Assembly (NCBI GenBank): GCA_038380795.1
Contig: CM076266.1
Location: 45,096,425 to 45,160,424 of the forward strand
Direction of reading: 5' to 3'
DNA from: Pyrocephalus nanus
Lineage: Eukaryota > Chordata > Aves > Passeriformes > Tyrannidae
Length of the DNA: 64,000 bases
Under the pieces are notes generated by a model that worked only from the letters and a program-made list of their open reading frames with translations, made no database searches and was not told where the DNA came from. Shown here in pieces: positions 50,901-63,567 of the stretch; position 1 is the first letter of the stretch, and each line of letters starts with the position of its first letter. Both the position numbers and the translations under genes were made by a program.

Positions 50901-53900
50901 ATGTGTTAAAACCAAGATTTACTTTATGACTATATTCATCAAAAAATTCTGTTAAAACATTAAAAAAGTAGTCACAGTATCTGAATCTCAAAAGGAGAAT
51001 TTCTGAGAATTTTCTCACTTTGTTTAAATAACAAAGATGTTAATAAGAAAAACAATATTATATTAAAGACCTGAAATGAACTACTAAAGATTGGTTTTTT
51101 GTATACTTCATTGTTTCCTACAGTTTTGACAGATCATACAATATATGTAATTCTTGGCAGTTTAAGACTGAGGTGCTGTGAAATCTGCATAAACTCATTC
51201 TCATTCACTGTGATATAAAAGGCTGAATTCTCAACCCACCTAGACTTTGTTCCAAAGCTCAGGCCACAAAGCAAGCACTCCCCGCCTTTACTTTGACAAC
51301 CGAAAAGCATGTTGGATCCAAGTGCATCAGAGCAAGAACAGCACATTACTACTGATGCTTTTGATTATGCTTCAGACAGAAGATCAGTATGAAGAAAACA
51401 GAGACTGCATTCTACCTTTCCCCTGTGGAAAACATTTTGAGTTGGTAAGCATCAACAATCATACATTTAAATCCATGGGTGAATTCTACTACCCCAGCAG
51501 CCTGCTGTCGCACAACAGTCCAGTTGGAAATGAAGTTATACAGACAATCTGGAAAGTTACTTCAGATTTAGAGACTGAAATCATGTGTCTGGAAAGAAAA
51601 AGGAAGTAGATCTGAAGGCTTAGCTTTATCAATTATTTCATATGCACATAGGGCCACAGATTTCATACAGATTAGGAAAATATTAGAAAAGCAAGCTAAG
51701 GTAAATATGCTTGTATTTACCATTGATTTCACAGTTAGAAATCATAGGCAAAACTGTTTGTAGTGGCAATAAAATCTAGTGATGCCTTCAAAACAATGGG
51801 TAAGCTGGACTGAACAAACACAAAATAAAAGATGGCCAGAAAACAGCAAGAATAACAATATTAGAAAGCTATGTATCAGATCCCCACATTAAAAACCCCA
51901 ACTCATCAACTGAGATATACAATGCCAAAGAAATCAAAGGCAATAATAGGCCAAAAGAAGAAAAAAGATCTCTGGAAAGAGTAGAAACCAAGTTCTAATT
52001 TGCTGTTGCAAAGTGTCTTGAGAAACTAGACTAAAACTGGTCATATTAAAAAAATGGACTAATTTCGTACTAAGAAGGATCTCCTGCATAGGTTGTAGCA
52101 ATGAGGTATGATTTCAGAGAAGTTATTTCTCAATTTAAAATGTGTCTGTCTGATATACAGACATCTACATATACATCTATCCATATAAATGGAATATACA
52201 CACACAAATAGTGCATAAAAACACATATCTTTATTTCTTACACAATCAGTTGAGTAAGAATTATTCAACTCGATTTCAGGCTATGCCAAAAATTCATATC
52301 ACTGCATGAAAGAAATAATATTTTAAAAATATCATATCAACTGGTACCATGGAACAAGTTTAAATAGATACTTAGAAAGCAAGACGTAATTGTTTCAGAG
52401 AAGCTATTTGTCTAACAAGTTATTTTAAATTTCTCTAAATATACATAAAAATGAAAAACATCATAAATATGCAGCAAATCATAACTGTTCAAAGGTTATG
52501 TCATGCTCTAGTGAATCATTTTCCATACGCTTTTGTGAGGAAACATTCTCTGCATTGTAAGATGACTGTACACACCTAACAGCTCATTAACTTGCCATTA
52601 TCTTAAATGACATTAAAAGTATTACAGAAACCAACAATACTTGGGGAAATGGAAATTCAAAGTCCTGCCTTTCAATACCTTGGTGTATTGAAATTAATAC
52701 AAAAAGAGCACATTGCTTTTTTAAAATATTTATCTAGGCCTTTACATATTGAAATGATCACTGAAAAAAATGTAAGGTCATCCATGATATAGCCCTTACA
52801 GGATCTACTCGAACAAGAATAAGAATAAATCACCCACATGAAACCCCATAGTCCATTATGTTGTCAGATATTACAACCCACTTCTACTGCTATGTAGTTA
52901 ACATGTATGCTTCTGTGAACATATCTGGATTGTAAATATTGCCTAAAAACATTGAGCTTGACATTAACAAATGCAAATTTTAATAAACAACAGAGCTAAA
53001 TTTGCATTTTCTGTTCTTAATTATAAATAGGTTCTATATTTTGCAAGTTAAAACAGTTTGCAGAAATACAGAGCTCCTATAAATTCCCGTTAAACTAAGA
53101 ACACATACAAGAAGGAAAAAGAATTGAAGGGGATAATACCGAATTATTCAGACTATATCCTGGAGAAGTTCTAGGGACTTTGAATTTGAAGAGTGCCCAA
53201 GAGAATGGGATTACCACCTCAGTGAAAACTGTAGAGTGAAAATGGCATTATAGGAAACTTACAAACTCAGCTGAAGGGGTTTCTTTCTTTGTACCCTCTA
53301 ATGTGGAGGTTATCACTGGGAAACAGTACAGGTACACACATTTGTTTTAGTGAATATGAATACTAATAAAGAGAAATACGAATAAAGATAAAAAAAGTAA
53401 ACAGTTGGAAAATGAAGTGAAAAGTTACTGAAGAACAGTATCAGTTGCAAAGCTGAGGCTTCTGATTTTGTAAAGCAGGGGAGGACTTTACACAAGAATA
53501 TGAACAGAAGAGACATTGTAAGCAGCAGTGTACTGTACATGAATATCCTCTATAGAGGCACATGTTACAGCTTTATTGATGATTAGGTATTCAGTGCCAG
53601 TAGTCACTCAAATGCATATTTTGTGCTAGGTAATTCTGCAATTAAGCCGGAAGTCTCAGTCTTTTCCCTGGCTGGCAGTCACGGGAGTTTTCTTCTCTTT
53701 TGCAGGAGCACACAAGACAGCAATTTTTATCTCTAGTAATATTTTTTCTTAATCTCCTTTCAGACAGACTGCTTGCCTCAAATTGAGGCCAGAGTGATTC
53801 AGAGTTAAAAGAATGTGTATAATAGAGATGTGACATGTTCAAATCCACTCCTTAGGAACATAAAACTCAGAGTATGAGCTGGCAGACAATGAAGAAAAGG

Positions 53901-56900
53901 GCAGTGAGGGAACTCATGCCTAGTAAATAATCCAGAACTTCATCAAAATGCAAAGTGTAGTTTAACTGTAAATATGGTGCAAAAAACTTGTGAAGATGAA
54001 AGTTTATTTGGGATAGAATTTTTTTGCCTCGACATAGGAAGCTGATATACTGTACAGAACAGATAAAACAAATGTGGAAATCAGATTTAAAATATAACTT
54101 AGCGAAAAATATCAGTCGTGCTACACAGCATATCCCATTTTTCAAGTATTGAGAAAAAAATTTAAAAAAAATAAGGCAAAACAGATTTTAGAACATTATT
54201 TTTGGAAACCATAGCCTATTTGTTCTTAAATAAAAACAATTTTTTATTGACCAAATTTTAATGTTAATTATTCCATTGTAAACCGGAAGATATCTACACA
54301 GATTGAAGAAAATAGTTTTTGGTGAAGAATGTGTTGTCAAAAGATGTGTAGGTCTGGCTCGTGAAACGTGTTACAGCACTTTGTTCCATTTACCTTATTC
54401 TTTGTGAAGTAATCCTCAAATCTTCCCTAACCTTTAGAAGATAACAACAGCTTTAAAATGTTACTGTGCTTGTGAAGAGTCAGAAAGAGATGGCAATGCT
54501 GAAAGCAAAACTTCCTTCCACCGTTCTCTCCCCCTGGCTGTTTGATTCTTCTCAGACTGCCTACACCATCCCTAACTTTAGGACAAGCAGTCTGCCTCTG
54601 TGCTGGCTATTCCTGTCTCCACAGGGAAGTGATTCTGCAGTTGGCTTCAATACCTCTCAGTGCTGATATTGTAGGACAACACGGGTCCAGTGGAGGTTCA
54701 CAGCATTTTCCCTGAGAGCAAAGTGGGGCATCTGGAGCATGATCTTGCTCTCTGCATGTGGCTAAGACCAGAAAAGGGAGAAGGACGGGGATTTGAACTG
54801 TAGCTGAATGAAGTGTGGCTATATAGGACCTTTTTTCACTGTCTATACCTCATGTTTACAATCTCCAACTTTCTCATGAATATAGTTTCTGTGGTTATTT
54901 AGAAAAACAAGATTATTAGGTATTAGTGTTTCTTCAAAGGATTTAAATCTTATGCATCAGTCTTCATTTTTTAGACATTAAAATACTCATTTAGAGCTTA
55001 CGGACTTACCAGAGTTGCAGTACTAAATGAAGCAATATGTATTTGCATTAAATAAATGAACTTGAGATTCTTAATTTCAAGTTTTGATAATTTCAAGTTT
55101 CTCTTATTTAGCAAAGAGTTGAAAACATGTTTATAAGACACACAATTTTATTATTATCACTAGTTTTGCATAAAGAATTAAACATGAAACAGCAGCTTGA
55201 TTTACTGAGAAAATAACTTGAAGTGAGAACTTCAAAGTCCCCAGATTATTTGATCACACGTGTGTGTGGAAAGAAACGAGAATTGTTAGCATAAACATGA
55301 CAGGACTCTAGAACAGAACTGTAAAATTTTCATACAGTACATTAATTTAAATATTCAGAAGTATTACTATTCTTTAATCAGTTAGAAATTAGAGTAAAAT
55401 TTTTCCACATTTTATTTCTTAAAAACATGTATATATGTTATATTTTAGAAAATATTTTTCTTCTATGAATAAATTGCTTTTCTCTTCTGTTAGAACTCTT
55501 ACCATGGCATCCCCAGAAGAGGATCCACCACACTGCTCCCAGGCAGGGTAGGATGCATGAAAGGCAACTGTAAACTTGTGCCTGTGGTACCACTACTTGG
55601 CTGTTTGGCATTGTAGGAACATTCCAAAAAAGAGCAAGGCAACCTGAGGTATGGCAACAGACATAACGGATGAAGGTTTTTTTCTCTCTCTGCCTGTATG
55701 TATGTGTTCAGGATATGTGCAGCTCGAGGATGCAACAGTTTATTAAAAGTTAAAGGGAAAATGAAATTGCCTTAGCATTGTAGTACTGGAAATCAAAATA
55801 ATGTGTTCTCTGAAAGATTAGACACGGATAGAATGAAGTAAATGTGCTCCATGAAAGGGAAAAAATAAGTATCCCTAATTTTTTAGATAATAATAATTTC
55901 CTTTCTATCTTTGGCTTCTTTTCAATCAGTCCAGAGTCTTATTGTTCTAACTGGACATGTGTGCCTGCATCACTGACTTAGCCCCTTTGACTGCTTTTCA
56001 AGAAAACTCAGGAAATTTCCAGTACAGTCTCTGCAAAGGTAGGCAGTTGATGGCTAATGACCTATGTTTTGGCTGGTCTGTTGGTCTGCACATGGAGGAC
56101 ATTTGCTCTCTAAGAAGCTGACTTTAGAATCTGAATCTGTGTTGACAAGTTTAGTTGTCCATCTACAGTTGGGAATAATACAGCAGAGCAAATGCATTCT
56201 GGATCTCATATTGCCATGCAATCTGACTACTGTTCACACACTGCAAGCATTTTTATTCTTTCCATGGGACAGTTAGGAACAGCCACAGGGACCAGTTTCC
56301 ACGATTTGAAGAGCACAGTGATTTGCTTCTTCCTCCTGCACAGGTTTAGTCCATGTTACTAACTGCTCATACAATGAGAATGTATCACAGGGCAATGGGC
56401 TTAGGGCTGACCCAAGGCTTTCAATAACCTTGGCAAAACCGAAAGCATTGCAAGCTGTACATACACATTCCTCAACAAGAACTCAAAACTGCAGTTTCCA
56501 ATGGAGTAACTCTGGTGGTTAATAATGGCACTTCAGAGCACTCTGTGCCTTGCAATGTGTGAAACAACTCTTTGCTGATATCACTCACGCTCAAACATTT
56601 TGCTAACTTACTCCTATTTGTAGCCTGAGCCACCCAGTCTAGTCCTTTCTAGAATCAAGCCCGGCTGTGACATGTCCTGTTCCAGTCCAGCCATTCTTCT
56701 AATGCTCAGACAACAGGCTACAATAATATCTTCTCTAGTTTATCCCTCTTGAGGACACCATACGAGCCTAAAGCTGTCCAATGTCAAGTCACCTTCCTTC
56801 CTTGGTTTAGAAGTGCTGACAGCACTCTGCAGTGAAATATCTTCAAAGGCCCCACAGCCCTTTGTCTTGGAAATAATTCTCTTCCCAGTGAAAAAATGTA

Positions 56901-57788
56901 AGTCCAAACAATCTTCTGGTTGTTTTTCTTTTTTTTTTCTGCAGAAGTGTGAAATGAGGGAGGGCCAGGAAAGGTTTCAGTAGAACCTTCAAAGAATTAG
57001 GGTGGGGAATGCATATGGTGGTGTCAAAACACTAGTTGCAGAGTTGATTAGAGCTTTTCTGTGGAGACAAAAAAAGAGGGGCAGGAAAAAGAAAGGGATC
57101 TCATTTTGTTTCTTATTGTAAGCACAAATAATAATTCAGATTTTATGTGCAGTTCCTTCTCAATCAACTAATTGACAGTATTCAGAATACTGGATTAGTA
57201 TTAGAAGGTTGGAACTGCCATATTTTCTTAAACAGTTCAAGTTTCCAGAGAGACTTACTTCTTACAAAGAGTAAAATGAAGCTAGACTGTGCTTCTAAAT
57301 ATTATTTTCCCTTTGTTAGAAAAGAAAATTTTAAAGCAAGAAGTGTTAATTTATTCTTTTCTTGAAAATGAATATGTGTGGCAACCTTCTTTTTGTGACA
57401 TGTTTTGAAAATGAAAAGTAACAGTACACTAAGGAGCTATTGGTGGCATAATCCTGCCAGCTCCCAGGTCAAATTTTATGGTTTCAAATGACAGCTAATG
57501 AAGTTCATATTTTCCAAAGGAAAAGAGGTTTAAGAAAAAAGACGGGTTTTTTTTCACTGATATTTACTTTGAGTTTACAAAACTTTTCCATTTTCCACAG
57601 AAAGCTGTATTTCCTAGAGTGCTTTGCATTTTACATTCTATGAAAGAGAACATTTGCATTTAATAGAGGTTGTCAAATTTATTTTTCCATTGGAAATATA
57701 AACTTTTTAGAGAAAAAAAAGAAACAGTTTTCAACAGAGCTCAGTGCATATTCAATGATATACTAAATTTCCTCCAAAACAGACCTTT
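47971..57788. other. long unique AT-rich noncoding region
   Basis: Almost 10 kb in which I recognise no exon, RNA gene or transposon. The longest frame is 120 codons (51247-51609, opening at TTG, no known domain). A region with fewer A/T runs at 56380-56890 may be old unique or regulatory DNA but holds no recognisable signature. Confidence 0.5.
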
Positions 57789-57808
57789 TATTATTATTAA
57801 TAATAATA
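57789..57808. repeat. perfect 20-base AT palindrome
   Basis: The sequence reads TATTATTATT followed by its reverse complement AATAATAATA, with no spacer. It is a TTA run meeting a TAA run and can in principle extrude a cruciform. Confidence 0.88.
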
Positions 57809-60554
57809 TTACCTTAATATGTTATTTTTATATCATTGTTAAAGTCAGCTAAAATTTTGTCCTGAAAAGCTTTGTAAGCAGGTATTTTTATTTCGTCTGT
57901 ACTATATCTACCTGCTCCACCTACCTAGTCTAGCCATTTGTCTCAAAACTCCTATTTTTAAGTTAATTTTGTATTCTCAAATCACAGCTGATTTGGATTC
58001 CATACAGATATTATTGTAACTAATTCAAAGCCATACATCCAAGATACATGAAAAATATCTTTGACAGGAAGCCCAATAAAATGCATTTTAAATTGTAAAG
58101 ATAGCAGTAGTTAGTACTTTTTCTCACTAGGAGCATCTGCTGGAAGCCAAATTTATAGCTTATTCCCATAGTGCCCCTCAAAGATGTACAATGATCAAGC
58201 AACAAGTTTGTAAGACCTTGAGTTTTCTAAAGGCTGTTAACAGGATCTTTGGTTAAACCCTCGGATTTCATGATGCTGGATATCTATGGACGCCAAGAAA
58301 GAACCGAGGGAAGTTATACTAATAGTTTCAACAAGAAAAATTATAAGAACCACAACAGAATCTTCAGAAGACTAGAACTGAAGGATTTCTTATAGGAAGA
58401 TAGAAAGATTAACACAGAAAACACTGGGATTCAATTGAATAGAAGCAGTGTAATTATCAGGTCAAGACTATTTCTTTTGTCTTCCCTAAATAAAATTACA
58501 TTTAAGAGCACGTGAATTGTTTTTCTCTTCTCCTAGGAACATGGCGTGAGCACAAAGTTTTAATATTTATGTGTTTTCCTTTATAAAAATCCATGAACAA
58601 AGGACTTCAACACTCTAAAGGCTACACAGAATTTCAACAATAGGTTTAATTGATTTGAATAGCCTTTTGGCATGTTGATTTATGCTATAAGAGTGGCCAA
58701 GGGCTTTAACAGTTTAAACAGGACAATGGGGTAGGGAAACCATGCTGAGCAAAATGCATTCCAAGATTTAAGGACTTAAAATGTCTGAATTAAACTAAAC
58801 TGACATGTATTCATTCTTAGCAAACTTGCTATAATTATATCTGGAAAGTCTGAAACAAGGTCGAGATCACCTGCCAGCTGATCTGAGGGGAATATTGGTT
58901 CCCATTATAGTAACTACACTTCAAGCTGTTGGCCACATACCTAGACATTAAGTAGATGGTGCAATACATCAGTTAGTGTAAAAGCATTACAGAACTAAGG
59001 CTACTTTAGCTTCGACCAATCTTTGCTGAAGATACAAATGGAAATATATATAAAAGAATAATAAAAAAACCCCAGACAAAATCTCCCAAATTAACATTAA
59101 AAAAATCTTACTGAACTGATCTATAATCAGTACAATCAGATGGTGCAATCATGCACTAGTCATTCTTGTTGATATGCTTCTAGAATGAAGTCAATCATTT
59201 GAATATCTGTGGTCTCAGAATTTTGAAAGAAGGATTATGGTTTAATAGATAAATAGAAATGGCTATACAATCACTTCTTCTGTATTTTAACAAGCATTTT
59301 ATTGTCCTCTGCCTTAAACAATCTGTGAAGTTCATTAAAGCTCAAATCTGGGTCATCCAGAGAGCTATTTCTCTTCATACTCTCATTCCATGTCCTTTCT
59401 TAACATTCTCTACCATCTCTGCTGTTTCTTTTTTTCAGAGAAATTCGGTGATCTCCAAAATCCTTGACCCTGCAGCAACTTTCAGCAACCATCCCACAAG
59501 GATTTCCGATCTAGTGTAGCAAGATGTTTCACTCCTTAGTTCTGGTGCACTGGGACCTGCTAACATTTATAATCCAGAGGCTAACTGAAGAGTCTATGAG
59601 AGATATCTCTTCAGGAAATGCACTGGAATTTCTGAGGTTTCTCAATACAACCCATGTTTTTTGTTGTTTTGTTGTGTTTTTTTTTTTTCTTTTATTCTAT
59701 GTGAATCATGGATGAGTCAAAGCTGAATGAGCTATGTGATAATCTGTGACATGCTACCTATGCATGGATCATTTTTCTTGTCTCTGTTCCTTTTCCTGTG
59801 ATTCTTGGCTGTTTCAATGGAAGCAGAGATCTCCTGGCATTTAACAAACTTGATTTATTTCTCTGTAATGCATACAGTTCTAAATCGCTCGAGTTTTTGA
59901 GTATGGAAGCTGTAAATTGCTGAGAATTTGCATATGATGCAGGATTTAGCAGCAAGAGCACTGAAGAAGATTCTTATGTTTGATATTTCCAATATTGGAC
60001 ACGTAAATCTTCAGTTAGACTCTGAAGTATATGGCCTGTTTGTTGAGCAGCTGATGTTCTAGATGACATCTAGACATCTTGACCCTGTGGGTGAAACATC
60101 TTGACCCTGTGAGTGGAAAAAGTGCTTGAGATTTTGGAATCTCTAAAAATAGAGGGACAAAAATAAATTGTAAATGAAGGTGCGTTTTTAACTAGTATAA
60201 AACATTGTGGTTAGGATTAGCAAAAAGAAAAAAAACCCACTCATTTTCTTTTTAAAAAGTAATTGGATTTTCAGTTTAACTAAGTATGCGTTTCTCCTGA
60301 CTTTATTCACTGACAAACCTGGTTAACAGGCCACATCTATGAGGCTAGCCTGCTATATGAAGGAAGATTTTGGTACTGTGCCTCCAATAGATGAGACAAA
60401 GTTTTATGGTTGAGTGGTGTGATAAAAACAAATTCCAAATCCCTACAACTTACTGTACAAGTCTTGACAAGACTGGAAACAGATGAACTCTCAAATTAAA
60501 AAATATCAGTACTAAAATATCACTATGGAACCTTCCTTTTCTCTGTTTTCACAG
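57809..60554. other. unique noncoding DNA
   Basis: It includes a strong pyrimidine tract ending in CCTAG at 58536, listed as a lead, and a 22-base tandem duplication. No gene or dispersed repeat is recognised. Confidence 0.5.
60074..60117 (+). repeat. 22-base tandem duplication
   Basis: Two adjacent 22-base copies (60074-60095 and 60096-60117), each beginning ACATCTTGACCCTGTG, differ at only two positions. A partial ACATCT also occurs just upstream. It is a recent local duplication of otherwise unique DNA. Confidence 0.9.
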
Positions 60555-60630
60555 CCTTTTCTTTTCTTTTTTCTTTTCTTTCTTTTCTTTTTTTCTTTTC
60601 TTTTCTTTTCTTTTCTTTTCTTTTCTTTTC

Positions 60631-60661
<31 letters not shown>

Positions 60662-60820
60662 CTTTTCTTTTCTTTTCTTTTCTTTTCTTTTCTTTTCTTT
60701 TCTTTTCTTTTCTTTTCTTTTCTTTTCTTCCCTTCCCTTCCCTTCCCTTCCCTTCCCTTCCCTTCCCTTCCCTTCCCTTCCCTTTTTCTTCTTTTTTTTT
60801 TTTTTTTTATATGTGTGTGT
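60555..60820 (+). repeat. compound (CTTTT)n-(CCCTT)n-T microsatellite
   Basis: About 255 bases are pure pyrimidine on the plus strand. From 60555 to about 60641 the CTTTT unit is interrupted by extra T residues. From about 60642 to 60728 it runs as roughly 17 clean copies. At about 60729-60783 the unit switches to CCCTT for about 11 copies, then a T-rich run extends to 60808 and ATATGTGTGTGT closes the block at about 60820. The 114- and 99-codon frames on the two strands are artefacts of the period-5 repeat and encode only Lys/Arg/Glu or Phe/Leu/Ser. A long pyrimidine tract of this kind can form triplex (H-) DNA and stall replication. The assembled length may not be the true length. Confidence 0.96.
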
Positions 60821-63460
60821 TTAGGTGTCATATCTCTCACAGTATGCCCAACCCTGAATTTATACAATTAATGGTTTCCTCTTAACCAGCAAGGAAACAG
60901 TGACAATTCTGCTTGGGGTTTATGTGCTAATCTCAACTCAGATCTCCCTTCCAGGAGAGCCCAATTTCCCAGAAGATATTCCAACTAGTACTCATCATAA
61001 GTCAGTATCCTGCAGACTTGGAAGGCTTTGTTTGTTGCATGAAGTATTTGACATTTTGGTTCAAGATGAACCTGAGTCACATAGCTCTCCTTTCTGATCA
61101 AGTATCAAAACTGTTCTAAACAACTTTCCCGGGCACCTGCTATTGTCCACTGTCAGAGACTATGTGGGTTCATGGGAGTACGTGAGATCAATGTGGTTGC
61201 CCTTATCTTCTTCGCTGGCCCTTATCCTCCTTGATCAAGGAAGAAAGTTTGCACAAATCCATTAGAGCAAGCACGAGCATTTTTGCAGAACACAACAAAT
61301 ACAAGGAGACTTTCCTATGGTCTCCGTTAAAGCTCATTTGCATGGATAAGAAGCTGCAGTTTATATCATTGTCTCTGTCAGATGTTTAGGCAACCTGATG
61401 GATTCAAGTTGGATAACAGCTCCCTTCAGACATTTCAGAGTATACGGCAAGTGTTGCACCAGAGAAATCCTGCAGAGCTGAATGGCCAATATATTGTTAT
61501 TTAGACTTGGAATATACCCCTAACCATGCATTTTTTTACTTCTAGTTCTACATTAAATATATCTTCTAAATGCATTGTTAATTTCCAATACACTTAAATT
61601 AAGAAGTATATCTACATTTGTATCTGCATACCTAGTTTTTTCTTCCTTTTGCCATGTACACATATGTATTATTTAGAGAAATATTTATTTTCTTATTTTG
61701 TGCTTTACCAATTGTTGCATACCATATTTCTACTTTATGTTTCTGAAAAGCACCAATACTTGGAAAGAACTTCACAGTGATGCACTTTCAGTTTGATAAG
61801 TGCAAGAAGCATTGACATAGCTTGCAAAGCTTTAAGCAGGTGCAAACATATTCACTTAGTCCTAAAAACTTACACCTCGTGGAGAGCTCTCCTTACAGCC
61901 AACCTTCAAGAGATAGAGCAGCTTCCTTCCAAACTGAGACAAATGCTTGCGCTGAGTTACTGAGAGTAAGTTCTTCTGCAGGACCTACTTAACTCTGATG
62001 ATCAAATGCAAAAGTACAAACTGATGGTTGTGGGTAATCTAAGTCTGCTAAAGAGAAGTCCTGTAATTCTTGAGAAAAATTGTTTTCAGTCCTCTTTTTC
62101 TGTATTATAGAAATAAAATGTATGTGTAAATCAGGGATAAAAGTTGGTAATGTGAGAAAATCCTAAAACTGGAAGTTATTTACAGTGAACTCTTTTAAAT
62201 TAAAAAGCAGCTGTGTGTCTCTGATATAAGTGTTAAAAATACGTATATTTTCATGTTGCTTGATTTGCTAATTCTGAGAATTGTAAAAAAAAAAAAAAAA
62301 AATTGCCTTGAGCTCTTCATTCCAAGTGGGGTAGATAAATATCCTGAATTTAAAAAGTCCTTATTACAGATATATTTGCCAATCAACTCTAACTTAGTTT
62401 TAATATGTATTTTTAAAATGTGTTATTTCTTTTCTACTGACACTTTGCAAAGTCTCTTCCTATTTCTCCCCCTCTTTTCCATTTTCTTCATTCCTCTGCT
62501 ATTTGTTTCCCTCTAATATCTCCTTTATTATCATTTTGGTGCCTATTTCTCATTCTCCCTTTCCTCTAGATGTTTCTTTATGCTTTCAAAGGAAAGCCAC
62601 AGAATAGCTGCCCCTCCCTTAACACACACACATGCTCAAATCCATTGGGTGCTAAACTTGCTGCAGCTCCTCCACTGCTGCTCTTCTTTGTCTAATAGAA
62701 TATTGGCTTTTTTTTTCCTAGTCAGCTCCCTGTACAGAAATCAGTGTTCTGCTACACTGACTGGAGTGACAGTAACACAGGAGACGCCAGCCCAACAGCT
62801 TGCTGCACAAAGAAGTGTTCTCCAAAAAATTCCTCTCTGCTAAAAAACAAGGAGGAGGAAGTAACACTTTGTTTCTTCCATACACAGAGTAGCAATTCTG
62901 TTTTTTTTTTTTTTTCTGCCTCCTATCCCCCTACTTGCCCACCCCCAAATCTAGAAGTGAACAGCTCAGGCTTACAGGATACTAGTTCAAAGAGAGGACT
63001 TAAAAACTGTTCCTCCTTTATTATAGCATAATCTGATACAAGAGCCCAAACCATAAATGCTCTTTCTGTCTTACAGGCAAAGAGAGGCTATTACTTCGGG
63101 CAACAAAATCTTTTTCAGGGATTTGCGTTTTTTTCCCTCAAATTAGGAGCCATTAAAAAAATTTCTTGAATCCTTGACAGTATTCCACTGACTTAACCTT
63201 CTTTTCTGGCTGTTGGGATTTGCAGTGTCAATCAATGTCAGTCACTGCTGGTTATGCCATGCAAAAGGATATAATGTAAAACAACCCACACACTGACCAT
63301 TCAGCAGAGTAAAATTACGCTCCAACGCTAGAAAAGGTGTTTGACAATGGACTTCATTTCCAGCTGGTTGGACCTGAGAGAGGATATAGAGAGGTTCAAT
63401 GTTTTCATTGAATTCAACACATTTGTTTTTACAAATTATCCATCAGGGGTACCTGCTCTT
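60821..63460. other. unique noncoding DNA with pyrimidine-rich patches
   Basis: It holds an A18 run at 62285-62302, a pyrimidine-rich patch at about 62440-62580, a T15 run at 62901-62915 and an octamer word ATTTGCAT at 61336-61343. Short overlapping frames at 62580-63031 have no recognisable domain. Confidence 0.5.
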
Positions 63461-63567
63461 ATTTTTTTGTTGTTTGTTATTTTGTTGTTGTTGTTTTTGT
63501 TTGTTTTGTTTGTTTTTGTTTTTGTTTGATTTTGTTTGGTTTTTTGGGGGGGTTGTTTGTTTGTTTT
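63461..63567. repeat. GTTT-rich low-complexity tract
   Basis: The plus strand is almost only G and T for about 105 bases, with repeated GTT, GTTT and GTTTT units and a GGGGGGG run near 63546-63552. It is similar in kind to the tract at 10468-10563. The hydrophobic open frame across it is a composition artefact. Confidence 0.88.

Noticed and set aside
51247..51609. 120-codon open frame on the plus strand
   Set aside because: It opens at TTG, has no recognisable domain and shows no coding texture against its flanks. One or two frames of this length are expected by chance in 64 kb of six-frame DNA.
60523..60867. Lys/Arg/Glu-rich open frame of 114 codons on the minus strand
   Set aside because: It is the period-5 pyrimidine microsatellite read in translation; a 5-base unit without stop codons stays open in every frame. 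No start context, domain or flanking gene structure supports it.
63341..63529. Hydrophobic C-terminal open frame
   Set aside because: Its second half is the GT-rich low-complexity tract, and the first half has no recognisable similarity.
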